From: Paguma larvata
Taxonomy: Eukaryota; Chordata; Mammalia; Carnivora; Viverridae
DNA length: 64,000 bases
Reading direction: 5' to 3'
Assembly: GCA_030068075.1 (NCBI GenBank)
Contig: CM057825.1
Coordinates: 125,696,739 to 125,760,738, forward strand
The notes below the pieces were generated by a model. That model saw nothing but the letters and a program-made list of their open reading frames with translations. It had not been told where the DNA came from and ran no database searches. This document shows, piece after piece, positions 24,601-37,928 of this stretch. Position 1 is the first letter of the stretch. Every line of letters begins with the position of its first letter. A program made the position numbers and the translations under genes.

Positions 24601-27600
24601 CGGGGCGACTGTTGGCGAAGTCCCCGCCCTCGTCCCCCGCCCTGCGGCGCTCGGATCACCGTGGGGCACAAGTCTTACTTGATCGTCACGGTGACGTCCA
24701 TCATTTTGTCAGTGGTGATAGTTCCAAGGACGTGGTGGCGAATGGCTGTCAACGTCAAGATACTAGGTGAAGACCTATAAATCCGAGGGGAAAGAAAACA
24801 CCAGCAATGTCACCTAGCTCTTCTCAGAGGATCGCACACGACGCCCTCTGGGGACAACCGTTCTGACCCTGAAATACACTACGCGGCATGGCCCCTGGTC
24901 TGGGATGATGGACCCCCCCCCCCCCGAAACAGCTGTCAGTGCTGTAAAGAATAAATTAATTCTCCACTCCAAAACTTTACACTTGCGATTCCTGGTGAAA
25001 CCCTCCAGCATTTGTGAGAAGGTACAAACGGGAGACCAGAGTCCGAGGAAGTCCCACCAGCGAGAGCTGGGAGACTGAACCGAGAAGATACTTGAAAACT
25101 AGAGCCTGCCATCCTGGGCTTACAGAATTCTTGGGAGAGAGAGCTCATCTCCATCTCCTCAATAATTTACCCAAATGTCTTAAAATCCTTACGTAGAAAT
25201 TCTTTTTAATTCCTAACTTTGCCTCTTCCGTTAAAAACACACACACACAAAACTGCTTTTGTTTTTTAGAACGAACTGAAGACAGGACACGCACTCGCTC
25301 GACCCCACAGAAGCCTCACAAACACCACGGCGCGGTGAAGACCCAGCTTACGTGTCGTAAGTGTAGAACGGCTGCTCAAACCGGTGGCAGGAGCGAGGGG
25401 TCACCTTGTACACACCTGCAGCCAGGAAATCAAAAGTCACGTTCAGAGGAGAGCGTCTGTGACACTGGGCGCTTCCGACACCCTGAACCCTGAAGGCGGC
25501 GCCTCTCGCTTGAACCACAACACACGGCAGACAGGCAAGACAGGGTCAGAAATGCCTTTTCCGCAGCCTGCGACAGCGTCTTACCAACGACCAGGTCCGT
25601 TTAATGGCCCCTCACAAGCCCAGGATTTCGTTTTCCATAACGGAACAACTCACGGTAGTTTAATCTGCACAAACCGAGCTAGCAGGGACGTGCGGAAGGA
25701 GCAGGAAGTATGTTTCTACTGCAGATGAGACTGAGAATTTTCCACTTAACAGATTCTATTAAAGATCCAAAAGATAACCACAGCCTGACCTCCTTCCTAG
25801 AAATATTCCTAAAACAGGGCACGGAACAAAGCCCAGAAATTTATGAAATAATCGCGGAGAACGCTTTAGTGTCATGAGCCTGGGTAGGGACACACTTAGA
25901 TTAGAGGTGTAAGTAGTTTGCCGGAGGAATACCGACGGTTTCAGGAAGGAGCCAAGTCTGACAACTTATTCCCTGTGAAACGATCATTAACCAACCTTTT
26001 GGACATTCTTCCTACAGAAACGTGAAATTAGTTCAAACCGCCCCTGCTGCTTTCATCACACTGACGAAGCCCCCTGTGCAATTACTAGCAGAAAAACCGC
26101 TGAGCTCTCTCTCACTGTACTCTTCATCCCACAAATACGGACAGAGCACCGGCACCTACCGTAAGCCAGGTATCATGCTAAGTACGGGTAGACAGAGGGG
26201 GAGACTTTGTATTTCACCTTGAGAACCAAGAGAAGTCCCTGAATTAACTACCAGGAAAAGGCAAAATAAAACCACGATGAGACGCCACTTTATAGCCACC
26301 AGGAGGGGTCAAGTCAAAAGGAAAAGTAACGAGCGGTGTGAACGCGGGGGTAAACGGAACCCCGGGGCCCTGCTGGCGGGAGCGCCACCTGGCGCAGAGC
26401 CCCTTCGGAGAACAGCTGGGCAGCTTCTTAGACGAGGGCGCGTCGGCTGACCACATAGCCCAGCAACGCCCCTGCCGGTCCCTAACCCAGAAGAGAGGAA
26501 AACGGATGTCCCCACCAAGACTTGTCCACAAATGTTCACGGCAACACGGTTCACGAGAGCCAGAAACTGGTGAGCGGACACACGCGGTGTGATCCAGCCA
26601 CACGACGGGATTCGGTAAGGAAAAGCTACAAACCGCTAATCCCTGCTCCCACATGAACTTCAAAACACGAGGATGCAAAATCGTTCTAAGCGCGGGAGCC
26701 ACACAAAACACCGGTATGGCAGGACTTTGCTTGTGTGAAACGTGCAAAAGAGGCCCAGCCCACAGAGACGGCACACAGGTGAGCGGCCGCCTGGGGCTGG
26801 GGGCCGAGACTAACTGTGAACACGCACGAAGGATGCTTCCTCCAAGATGAAAATGCTCTACCCAGGATCACAGTCGTGTAATCCGAGACCTTTACTAAAA
26901 ATCCTCGTCGTCAACGGATGCGTTTCATGGTCTGCAAAGTGCACCTCAGGCCAGTTGGTAAAAGGGAGAGGAGCCACTGAAGAATTTTAAGCAAGGTGGC
27001 CCGATTTGTATCTAAAAAAGATCACGTTTAAGGAGAGGCCGTTGCCCACTGGCACAGTATTTTTCAAGGGGCACAGGCCCAGCGGTCTCTCCCTAACTCA
27101 CACCCATGGAGACCCCGGAACACCCTCCAGCCCCCGGCTCTAGTTCTCTGGGTAAAATCAGCACTCTCTCCAGAGGAGAGAGACGAAGAACGGGGGTACG
27201 CTAACCACGACCAAAACGGACGGCCTGCCGCACAGAGAACCACGGCGGGAAAAAAGGCCTTGACGAGGGTCCTCGCGCGCCTTCCCCCTTCTCTAACTCG
27301 GAGCCCATCAATCCGTCCAGACTCACCGGGCTTGGACAGGCAGAACCGGTTGACTCCTTTGGAGAGGTTATAAATCCCCACGTTCTCGGGCCCGTTTCCG
27401 TCCTGATAAAATTCCTAAGGGACCAAAGCCAATACGATAACTTGCTGGGGGAGACGGAGACACCAAGATGATTAATAATATTTCTGTTTCTGAACCAGTC
27501 ACCTGTTTTACCCATTAATCATTTGAGCAGGTGGGCGCCACAGGAAAATGAAAAACCTTCAAAACCTTCCCACAAAAACGTGCTCGTTTTCACTCAATCA

Positions 27601-29549
27601 ACTAATATTTATTCAGCACCTGCTATGTGACAGACCCAGGGCTGTGCCTCGGTGGCTGGCGCGGCTCCTGCTCTCAAGGGGCTTACGTTCTAATACGGGA
27701 AGACAGAAAATCCATTGTGATCAACGAAGAAATTAGACTTCGGCTAATAGTAACGGAGCAGTGGGGAGAAGCCGGCCGGAGCACGATCGCGGCAGGAGCG
27801 TCTCAGCTCACTGGGCGTGGAGCAGGCCCTCTCCTAAGCAGGTAACGTTACGGCTACAGCCCGAACGATGAGAGGAAACCAACCACGCGCGCTTGTGGGG
27901 AAGAGGCATTCGGCAGAGGGAGCGCGTGTGCCAAGACCCAGAGGAGGGGACGAGCCTGGGGCGGAAGTGGCGAAGGCTGCCGTGCTGGCGCCCGGGGAGC
28001 AGGGTGGAGAGAGGAGAGGAGGCCAGTGTTAGGGAATGCGCGTGGTATCCTCAGGGAAGTGGAAACCCGCTGGAGAGCTTAAGGAAGGAATGGTTTCCTA
28101 AACGCGTGCCACTTGCCCTCGACTGGGTGTCAGCTGACCCGCCGCCTAGAACAACGCTGTCTGTGCTTCTTGTTTCTTTTAAATTTTTTTTAAATGTTCA
28201 TTTATTTTTGAGAGACAGAGAGACAGAGCATGAGTGGGAGAGGGGCAGAGAGAGAGGGAGATACAGAATCTGAAGCAGGCTCCAGGCTCTGAGCTGTCAG
28301 CACAGAACCCGATGCAGGGCTCGAACTCCCAAACCTCGAGATCATGACCTGAGCCGCAGTCGGAGGCTCGACCGACGGAGCCCCCTGGGCAACACTGCTT
28401 GTGGAGCATTTGTAGCAAAGCAGTGAGAAGAGTCGGTGGGACCTGGGGTCACCAGCTGCGGTCCCTCCAGGGTCTAACGGAAGTGATTGCTTCATTGTCG
28501 TTTGCCTCAGTTTCTCTACTGGAACCTGATAATGACATCTGCCACTGTCTGAAGCCAGAAAGTTCTATAAAATTCACGAATGGACCTAGACAGGCCCATA
28601 CTCGTGTTCTCCTTCCTGAAACCCAGGTGGTACATGCCTCCCAGGGAGACCACCTGAACGAGACAGTAAGATCTTAGCAGCTCTCTGTCCCTGGCCCTGG
28701 AATACAGCAGAGAAACTGACTCAGCTGTACCTGTGACTAACAATAGCAGTACGGGGGCGCCCGGGTGGCTCAGTTGGCTAAGCATCCAACTTCGGCTCAG
28801 GTCAGGATCTCACGGTTAATGAGTTTGAGCCCCACGTCGGGCTCTGTGCTGACAGCTCAGAGCCTGGAGCCTGCTTCACATTCTGTGTCTCCCTCTCTCT
28901 CTGCCCTTCCCCTGCTCATACTCTGCCTCTCTCTCTCAAAAATGAACATTAAAATAATAATAATAATAGCAGTGTACACCAAGGAAACCAAATACATGAG
29001 AGGTTTACTTAAACGTCCCCACAACACTGACAAGGAGGCGTCACGATCCCAGGGCCACAAACACAACGCACTTCACGCTACTCCGGTGGCTCTCCCAAAT
29101 CACTCGTCAAAGTCAGAATTTAAAGCAGGGCCCAGGACAAGGAAGTCTCCCCAAATAAAGGCATCCTTCAGCTAAGGGACCCCGAATGCTTCCTGACTAG
29201 GCTTTCCCCAATCGGGGGAGAAGGGAAGGGAGAAATCTGACTTAACTATGGTTAGAACATGCCCGGCACGCTGGTCCCTCCTGCTTTCCAGAGGACCTTC
29301 CAAATTCCAAAGAGAATCCCCACGAGCGTGCATACCAGAGTGATGGCGTGAGACAGGGAACACCTCAGCATGTAGCCCGTCTGCCGGAACTCGACCGTGG
29401 ACACGTCGTCGTCCAGAACCTCCACCTCCAGGCTCTTGTTCTTCCAGCACCAATCTTCATGCGTGATGCTGACTGCAGGAGCCACAGAGCACACCACCTC
29501 CCTCAACAACAATCGTAACGACTGAACTTTCTTAAATGTGTAGGTGCAG

Positions 29550-29588
<39 letters not shown>

Positions 29589-32500
29589 CACACACAGCTA
29601 GTTGTGCTTACGATGAGTACTAAAGAGAAAATGAAACCAATGATCATTAACATCCACGAGAAATTCGGTGGTATTTAAAGATTACGCTTACGAGTGAGAA
29701 CACGTTAGGGACCCGCAAGCTTCTTCTATAAAGGGCCAGAAAGTATTTTCAACTCTGCAGGTCATGCAGTCAAAAATTCAACTCTGCCTTCATAGCACGT
29801 GAGCTGCTATAGAGAATACGTAAGCAGATGGGTGTGGCTGTGCGAGAATGAAACTGTATTTATACAAACAAGCAAATGGCCCCTGTGGCCATGGTTTGCC
29901 AAAACCTGATACAACAGAAAATATAATTTCCCTGGAAAAAGAAAATTACTTTATAAGCTATTCGTTGCCACCAGCTCCAAGCTGAGCTTTGAAAAAGCAG
30001 AAATACAGGCAACGGGAGTTCTCCGACAGCAGGGAAAGGAGAACCAACGTCGGCCAGGCACCGTACAAACCACATTTCAGTTTGTTTGGCACTCGGCAGA
30101 AAGGCTGTATTACTCCTACTTCAGCAGAGGAAACTGAGTCTCCTGGAACCTGCCGGGGCCGCACAGCCGCTGAGGAGCAGAACACGTCGGTGACACTGTT
30201 TCGTGCTCTCCATCCTCTCATCGAGAGTGAAAACGGCACGAATGCGGGCACCCGCCCCAAACGGAAGTGTGTGGGAGGTCCTGACAAGGCGGCAGTTACT
30301 GCATGGAAGGAACGTCAACTCTTCGCACAACCATCCACTGCAAAATAATGCGCGGTCAAGGTCACGGGGCAAAGAAGAGTTAAACAGGTAAAGGTGCACA
30401 GCTGGGATGCAACCTGAGAGCCGCGTTTGAGAAACCTCGGAAAGACAGGAAGTGTGTGAGGGCCGTGAGACGGCGCCTTCGGTTCTTACTTTTGTATTTT
30501 CCCGGGAGCACGTTGTCGAAGGTGAACGTCATGGAGTTGACCTTGCCGGAGAGCTGGAGGCTCCGCTTCTCGCCCTGGCGGCTCAGGGACTGCAGGGTCA
30601 CCAGCAGGTCGCCGCAGGTGTCTGTGGAGAAGACAGGAAGGCTTCACTGGCTGCCCTCACCGACCACGGCACGGGCTGGAACCCTCCCCTCTGTGTGCCG
30701 CTTGCCGCCATCTATCTCCCAAAGGGCAAGGCCGGCAGGGCTCCTGCACGGCCCGCATGCACCTCCTGATGCCAAGACGTCTCCCCCTGTGGGTCACGAG
30801 TACCGCACAATAAAGCTGCGAGGGTGAAAGCGACCCGGTCACTTACTGAATACCCCCATGCGAGGCGCAGGAGACCAGGAGAAGGAAAACAGTGTTACAG
30901 AGCACCTACTAAGTCAGACGCAAGGGGGAACAGGGGAAGTGATATTTATGGAGCTCCAGCAGAAGCCAGAAAAAAGGGAAGAAAGATCTGGAGCCCCTGG
31001 GTGGCTCCGTCGGTTGAGCGTCCGACTTCGGCTCAGGTCATGATCTCACGGTTCGTGGGTTCGAGCCCCGCGTCGGGCTCTGTGCTGACAGCTTGGAGCC
31101 GAGAGCCTGCTTCGGATTCTGTGTCTCCCTCTCTCTCTGCCCCTCCCCTGCTCACGTTCTGTCTCTCTCTCAAAAACAAAATAAACATTAAAAAAAGGAA
31201 GAAAGATGACGGAACTTTACTGAACGGCACAGAACAGGCCCTTTATCGTCATCGTGACGTTGCCTCTAACGGCAAAGATCTGCACGACTCCCGATAAGTT
31301 TCAGATACTCGCGCAGGCTGGTGTCCTAACTCACGTGACCCTCACAACGACCCTGTGAGGCAGGTATGGTTATCCTCTCCATATTACAGAGGAGGGACTC
31401 GAAGCACAGAGAGGTTAAATAACTTGCTCTAAGTCACACAGCGAGGGTTCAAGCCCATGAACCTGGTTTCAGAGTCCATGTTCTTAACATCTGTGCCACA
31501 CAGCCTGACATGACCGTATTTAAAACCCACTGAGGGGCGCCTGGGTGGCTCAGTCGGTAAGTGTCCGACTTTGGCCAAGTCACGATCTTGGCAGTTCATG
31601 AGTTTGAGCCCCACGTTGGGCTCTGTGCTGACAGCTCAGAGCCTGGAGCCTGCTTCGGATTCTGTGTCTCCCTCTATCTCTCTGCTCCTCCCCTGCTCAC
31701 ACTCTGTCTCTCTCTCTCAAAAAATGAATAAACATAAAAAAAAAAAAAAAAAAACCCTCTGAAGCCATTAATATTCCCATTCTACAGAAGAAAAACTGAG
31801 GCTGGGCAAGTAAGTGCTTACTATCTCACGGCTGGTAAGTGACAGAACTGGGAAAAAAGAAACCCGAGCGTTCTTTTAGGAGTCAAAGCAGAAATGTCTT
31901 CTGGTGACGCCGTGTGGCACTTACTCAGAAAGAATTGTGCACAGCAGGTCCACCTCAAATGCTATCCAACAAGGAACCGCTCACCAAAATCCCATTTCTA
32001 ACCGCCCACTTCTCTGAAGCGATCTGTCCTTGCCACATGACAGCTTACCCAAACAAGAGACTTTCCCAGAAACCGACGCCAAGAACTGCACGAAGGCCAC
32101 GTCCATCACGGGCCTGTCGGTCACGGTGAGAGGAAACGTCTGGGGTTTCAAGGTCAGGCCCGCTCTGGTCTCCGCCTCAGGGACCATCACCTGCGGGAAC
32201 ACACAGGACAGCGTCGGCGTCTGCATCCAGGCTGCGGCTGCCCCGGCCTGCAGGGCACCGGAACATTCCCGGGCCCAAGGCGAAGTCCTCTGAAGGACAG
32301 AGGTTCTCTCCTAGGCCATGTTTTACAATCGCGACAAATCCTCACACAGGCCGCGTGAAGAAAACCCGTTCCTAATCAGATACAGACGAACTGGGCTTCG
32401 GCCGGCCCACGGCACGCACGGAAGTGCGCCTGGCAGGACTCCACAGAGGCACACGCTGTCGCCGGTGCACCGGGTGGAAACCGCACCAAATCCCAGAACC

Positions 32501-35500
32501 TTCTGGCTGCAGGTCACTCGGGACATAAGCTATGAACTTGTCGACACTGCGTGTAAGAGCTCCTGGCAGAATGAGGCCTTTTCTTCCGGGAGCCTTTCTT
32601 AGGCTGCGAAGAAGGCCCCGGGGAGGAGTCCAGGGGCCACTATTTCTTCCCCGGGGAAGCTGACCTCCCAAAGCTGCCCTTCCCTGGAAAGTCCCTCACG
32701 CTGGCCAATGCGGCCAACTTCACAAGAGCTGGCCGGCTGGTGACGGGGCTATGAACGCACACGCCACGCTATTCCGTGAGGGCAGGGGGACTGCTCTCCG
32801 CCCACCCCATCTCCTCACGGGGAAGGCGGGGACCCGCCTGCTCTGGGGGAGAGCACAGGCTCAGAGGGCCCCTTCCCAGCCCTTCCCTCCCCTCTCCTCC
32901 CCTTCTCCCGGGAGGAAGAGCAGCAGCTGACTGGACAGACGAGAGCCTGAGCTGCACTGCGACACAGCCTTCCCCGGGAGCAGGGCCATGGGGCCGAAAG
33001 GCCAGCGCGCTGACCCCTGGTCTGTCCACCTCTGGCCTGCTGCCCCGCCCTGGGCTGAGGCCTTCGCCCCCCACGGTGAGGCCACAGGCCAGGGTCTCCC
33101 CAGCTTCTCTGCGTGCCTCGATGGAGAAGTCAGGCGGTGCCTGGCCAGCCATCTTTAACTCGGGGCGAGGCGGAAAACACAAGCTCTACGTTGGCCTCGG
33201 GGGCCAGAAGCCATGCACTGTGGCACTGCCATTAATAAAGGGTTAATTTTGATCCCCTTTGGGACTGACGGATATTCTGCAGCAGCCAGAAGCCTAAGCA
33301 GGTGGAGGCGGATTGGCAGCCCGAAACTAACTCCTAATAAACATCGGGACGGGACTGGAGAAGAGAGACGCCCAAGTATCGTTTTCAAACCGCGGGCCCA
33401 TCTGCTCTCCTGTGAAACCCAGGATCATAAAGACCTCAAAGCAAGAACCCGGGAACAGAAATGCTCCCTCTATCACTGCATTCTGGCTGACGATAGCCCT
33501 TTAACAATCACTAAATATCCTAAACAGAGTACCGGCTATCTCAAATAAAACGAAAGTCACCATACCTGGACTTTGTAGGCCCCTGGTTTGGCTTTGAAAC
33601 AAAACGATCCGTGAGCGTCCGTCTCCACGGTGACCAAAGACTTGTCCTTGTCCTGAGACGACAGGACGACTTTGTATTTACTCATCTGCTTGGCAGCGTC
33701 GGGGAAGCGAGTGACTGATATCTGGCCACAGACGCTGAACCTGCAACAAGGGGACCGTTCGTTCCGGCATGAGAATTCGCAGGAGGGAATGCCAACGGCG
33801 CCTCCCTCTCCCCGCCCTGGTCCCGAGGACGGGTTTGACCTTAATGAAGACACAGAAGAGCAGCCCCAATGACTCCAGTTTCAAAAAGCAACTGTGGCAG
33901 AAGACGGAACCTCCTTCTGTAAGGGAAGAGGCCCAGCGGAGGCCCAGGACGGGGCTCTTGGTGCGTCCTGGGCGACCTCTGCCACCCCCCTGCTGAGGAC
34001 GCCATTTTCAGAAAATCTGCAGACGATAAAACGTTTCGGGGAGGTTGGATCACTGGGGGCGGGAACAGCCTCGGACTGAGAGCGTGGGCTGAGCTGTAAG
34101 CTGCCTGGGACACTGTGGCACTGCCCCGGCCACGAAACGGGGCGGCGTTGTCAGGGACACCTTCCTTGCCTGTGATTAGATAGAATTCGTGGATAAAAGC
34201 AACCGGGGAGATGTGAACAGAAAAAGTAATTAAGTTAAAAAAAAAAACCCGCTATCGGAGGCTCTAAGTGAGCAGCGGCGCGGTGTGTGCTGCAAAGTAT
34301 CCCTAAGAAAGCACGTGAAAGGTGCGTCCGTTCACTGACGGAGACCGGGAAAGACCGTCCCCCTGCGCGGTGACGCTGTGATGCGTCAGAGGGTAATACC
34401 ACACACGGCCGAAGCCTCCAGTTGTCCCTCCGCCTGACGGAAGGTTGTATTTTCTAATCTTAAAGGATCATTTCAGATAAAAATCGGTTGTTACTTTTGA
34501 CAGAAAGAGAAAAAGCTGGATTCGAGGCTGGATAATTACGGCGTACCCGCGATGCTGGAACGCCCACCCTGTGGCGAATAAAAAGTGGCAGGAAACGACA
34601 CAGCGGGGGGACGCCTGGGTGCGTGCGGTCTGAGAGCGCGGACACGCCAGCCGTCTCTGCAGGGTGAAGGGACTAGGGGCCACGGGCCAGATCCAGCCAG
34701 TCTCCTGGGTCTGCATGGACCACGGGCTAAGAGGAGTGTTTGCACTTTTACTTCCACACTCCTGAAGGGTTAAAAGAGGGGCAGCAACATCAAAAGAATA
34801 GTCTGACACATAAGAATCATACGAAGTTCAAATTTCGGCGTGCTGAGTAAGGATGAACTGGAACATAGCCACACTGTCACTTACGAAGTGACTACGGTGC
34901 GTTTTGTCCCAGAGGCCGTATGGCCCGTGAGGCCCCCCGTACTGACTCTCTGGCCCTTGACGGAGAAAGCGTGCAGGCCTCTGACCTAGATTTTGGTTCT
35001 CACTTCCCCTACTGGGCCCTTTCGGAGTCAAAGGAAAGGAAGGCAATACTGGCGAGCTATTCTTTTCTTTTCTTTAAATGTTCACTTATCTTGAGAGAGA
35101 GGGAGCAAGAGCACGGGCGCGGGGAGGGGCAGAGAGAGGAGAGACAGAGTCCCAAGCAGGCTCCACACTGCCGGCAAGGAGCTCAACAAAGGGGCTCCAT
35201 CCCATGAAGGTCATGACCTGAGCCGAAATCAAGGAGTCGGACCTCTACCTACTGGGCCACCCAGTCGCACTGACTGGGAGCTATTCTTAAGGTCCTTTCG
35301 TATTGTCTTAAATTACATACGCATCATGGATATATACCTTTTTTGTTCTAAACTGAACCTCTCTGCCTCTCTAAGTTAGAAATATTTTAGCCATTCCACC
35401 TATTTTAGCTCATATTCTCCAAGATGAATGTCCAGTTACCCCAAGCCTCAAATGTATATTGGCTTTAGTTCAAAATCATACACCAGAAAGCTGGCAGGAC

Positions 35501-37861
35501 AGTACTGTGTTATACTGAAGCCCTCAAAAACTGACTTGGGTCAACAAATTCCTTCATGAGGGTTGAATACATTCATGGATAGAAATTGATGATTTTGATG
35601 CATAATCACATAATTATATTCTCATAGTCATTCGGAGAGAAGCCAAAGCGTTTCCTTCTCAAATACATGGGGAATTACTTTTAAGTAAGAAATGTGAGTG
35701 AATTAAAAGGCAAATACACTATGTCGGCCCCAAAGGAAAATGAATTTTTCCCAAAGATGCTCGACGAGCGTAACTTTTCTTTCCTTTGACCCAAATATTC
35801 CACTTTAAAGAAAGAAAGAAACACAAATACCGTCCCCCATCTCCGTGAACGGCGCCTCCTGCATCTGCGTAGTTGCTCAAATAAGAAACCTGGACGCAAC
35901 AGCCCGAGGCCCGCTGACCCCCTCCCCACAGCATCTCTCAAAAGCATCTACTTCCTGCCCTCCCGCTGGTACCCTGGACCCACCACCACCCTCCCTCCTC
36001 CAGACAACTGCCACTGTTTCCTGTCGAGTCCCTCCACCGACACTCTGGCGTCCCTGCCATCCGTTCTCCACACAGAAGCAGAACAAAAAAAAAATTTATT
36101 CTAAATGCCCTGATCCATATTGCTCCCTTGCCCAAAACGTTCCAACAGCTTTCCATCACATCTGGGGAGAAGAGCCCCCCTCCACACCCGCCTCCAGGCT
36201 CCCTAACCTCGCCAGCTGCCTCCAGCCGCAGTGACCGCCTTCCAGAAAGCTCCTCTCCCGCCCCGCTGGGCCTGGCAACACACCGTTCCTGGTGTCTGGG
36301 AAGCTTCACTTAGCTAACTGCCAGTCCCGCGCCCCGGGTCTCGGTGACCCAGGGAAGTTACTCTTGGGGCCCCGACCCCCTTCCCTGCACACCTGCCAGA
36401 ACTTAATCCCACACGTTACCCAGCGGAAGTCCGTGTCCCCAGGAACTCGAAAGCCCCTCTCCATCTTGCTGGTTTGGTTCGCTGTTACACACCACTGTTA
36501 CCACAGTGCCTCACCCCGAGTAGTTGCTCAAAAACGCTCAGGAAGGAAAAGGAGGCAGGGCATGAATCCAAAACAATTTTCTGAGCTCTAGCACGACAGA
36601 GACAGAAGTACCAGGTTCCACTGATGACATACTTCCTCGTCTCCCCATTGCCACAGGACCTCTGACCTTGACCCCCACCTGTCTATGGAAAACGTCACCG
36701 TGGCCTCCTAAGTGACCAGGCCGATGCACTGGGCATTCAGGGCTCAGCTCCCGGGCCTCCCTGACCATCAGGTACCACCGCATACCTCAGCCCTGCTGCC
36801 TGGGTCCTCCAGAGGCCGCCCCTCAAACACCGCATCCCATTTCTGGTCTACGGCTCTTCACACAGCTGAGGTGCTGGCTGCCGGCTGGTCCCTCTCCATC
36901 TGTCTATTGAGGCACCGAGGGAAGAGCGCCACCTAGTGGTCCTACAGATCCCCGAGGCCAAGCCAGAGCCCTTGTCACCTGAGGGGCTCGTCTGCTTTGC
37001 CCACAGCCTTCCTACTTCTCAAACTGGGAACCCCTAAGTAGTTTTCCGGCCTGTCCCTGATCTCCCTGTAAGGCAAGCCCTCCTCAACTCTGTCTTCACA
37101 CCGCAGTCTTGTCCCCTTCACAGCCGCCCTCCACCACGGCCGCCAGGGTGCCTGAACGAAGACGGAAACCTAACCGTGTCCCTCCGCGCTCGCAATCAAT
37201 CACGGGCCACCAGACCCCTGGGAGAGAAAGCCCCCATCGTCCAGCGGGGGTGGGAAGACGTGCTCTGAGATCCGCCCCTCCCGCCTCGTCACCCTCCTCA
37301 TCCTGCCCAGAGACACCGAGCCTTTGCTCGTGCTGCCTCTCTCCCAGGAGATCCTGGCCCACTCCGTTCGAGCCATTCCAGTGAGCACCCCTGCCGTCTC
37401 GGACGCAGAAGGCGGCAGCCCACGCTGGGCGTTCCACACGGGTGAGACGCCACATGGCATCACTACAGGATAAAGCCGCACAGATTCGACCACCGGATGC
37501 CCCCTCACATACTCGCAGTAAGTACAACAAAGCAGGCCAAACTCTGACAGTGACCGGAAGCTTCTTGTGAATCCTTTCCTCAAGCAACTGTGCTATCTTC
37601 CGGAGTCCTCAAGAATTAAGTCACGGAAGGCCTCAGAGACATGGAGTCAGACACGAGAGAGCGTCTCGTCACTCAGAACCGCTCTATGTTTGAGGCAAAA
37701 CAATTTTCCTGAAATTTCTACACAGAAGTATCTTAAGTTTATAAAACTTAGCACTAGCACTACCTTCTTAATTTTTTGTTTCATTTTATTTTTGAGAGAG
37801 CAGAGAGTGGGGAGAGGAGCAGAGGGGAGGAGAGGAGGAGAGAAAGAGAGAAAAAGAGGGG

Positions 37862-37928
<67 letters not shown>

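Larger units (their letters stand above)
24011..26239. other. NOMO introns 18-16, unassigned parts
   Basis: Exons 18 and 17 lie here. The intron sequence holds no element I can name, apart from a poly-C tract and a short MIR/L2-like piece near 26130-26190. Confidence 0.5.
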
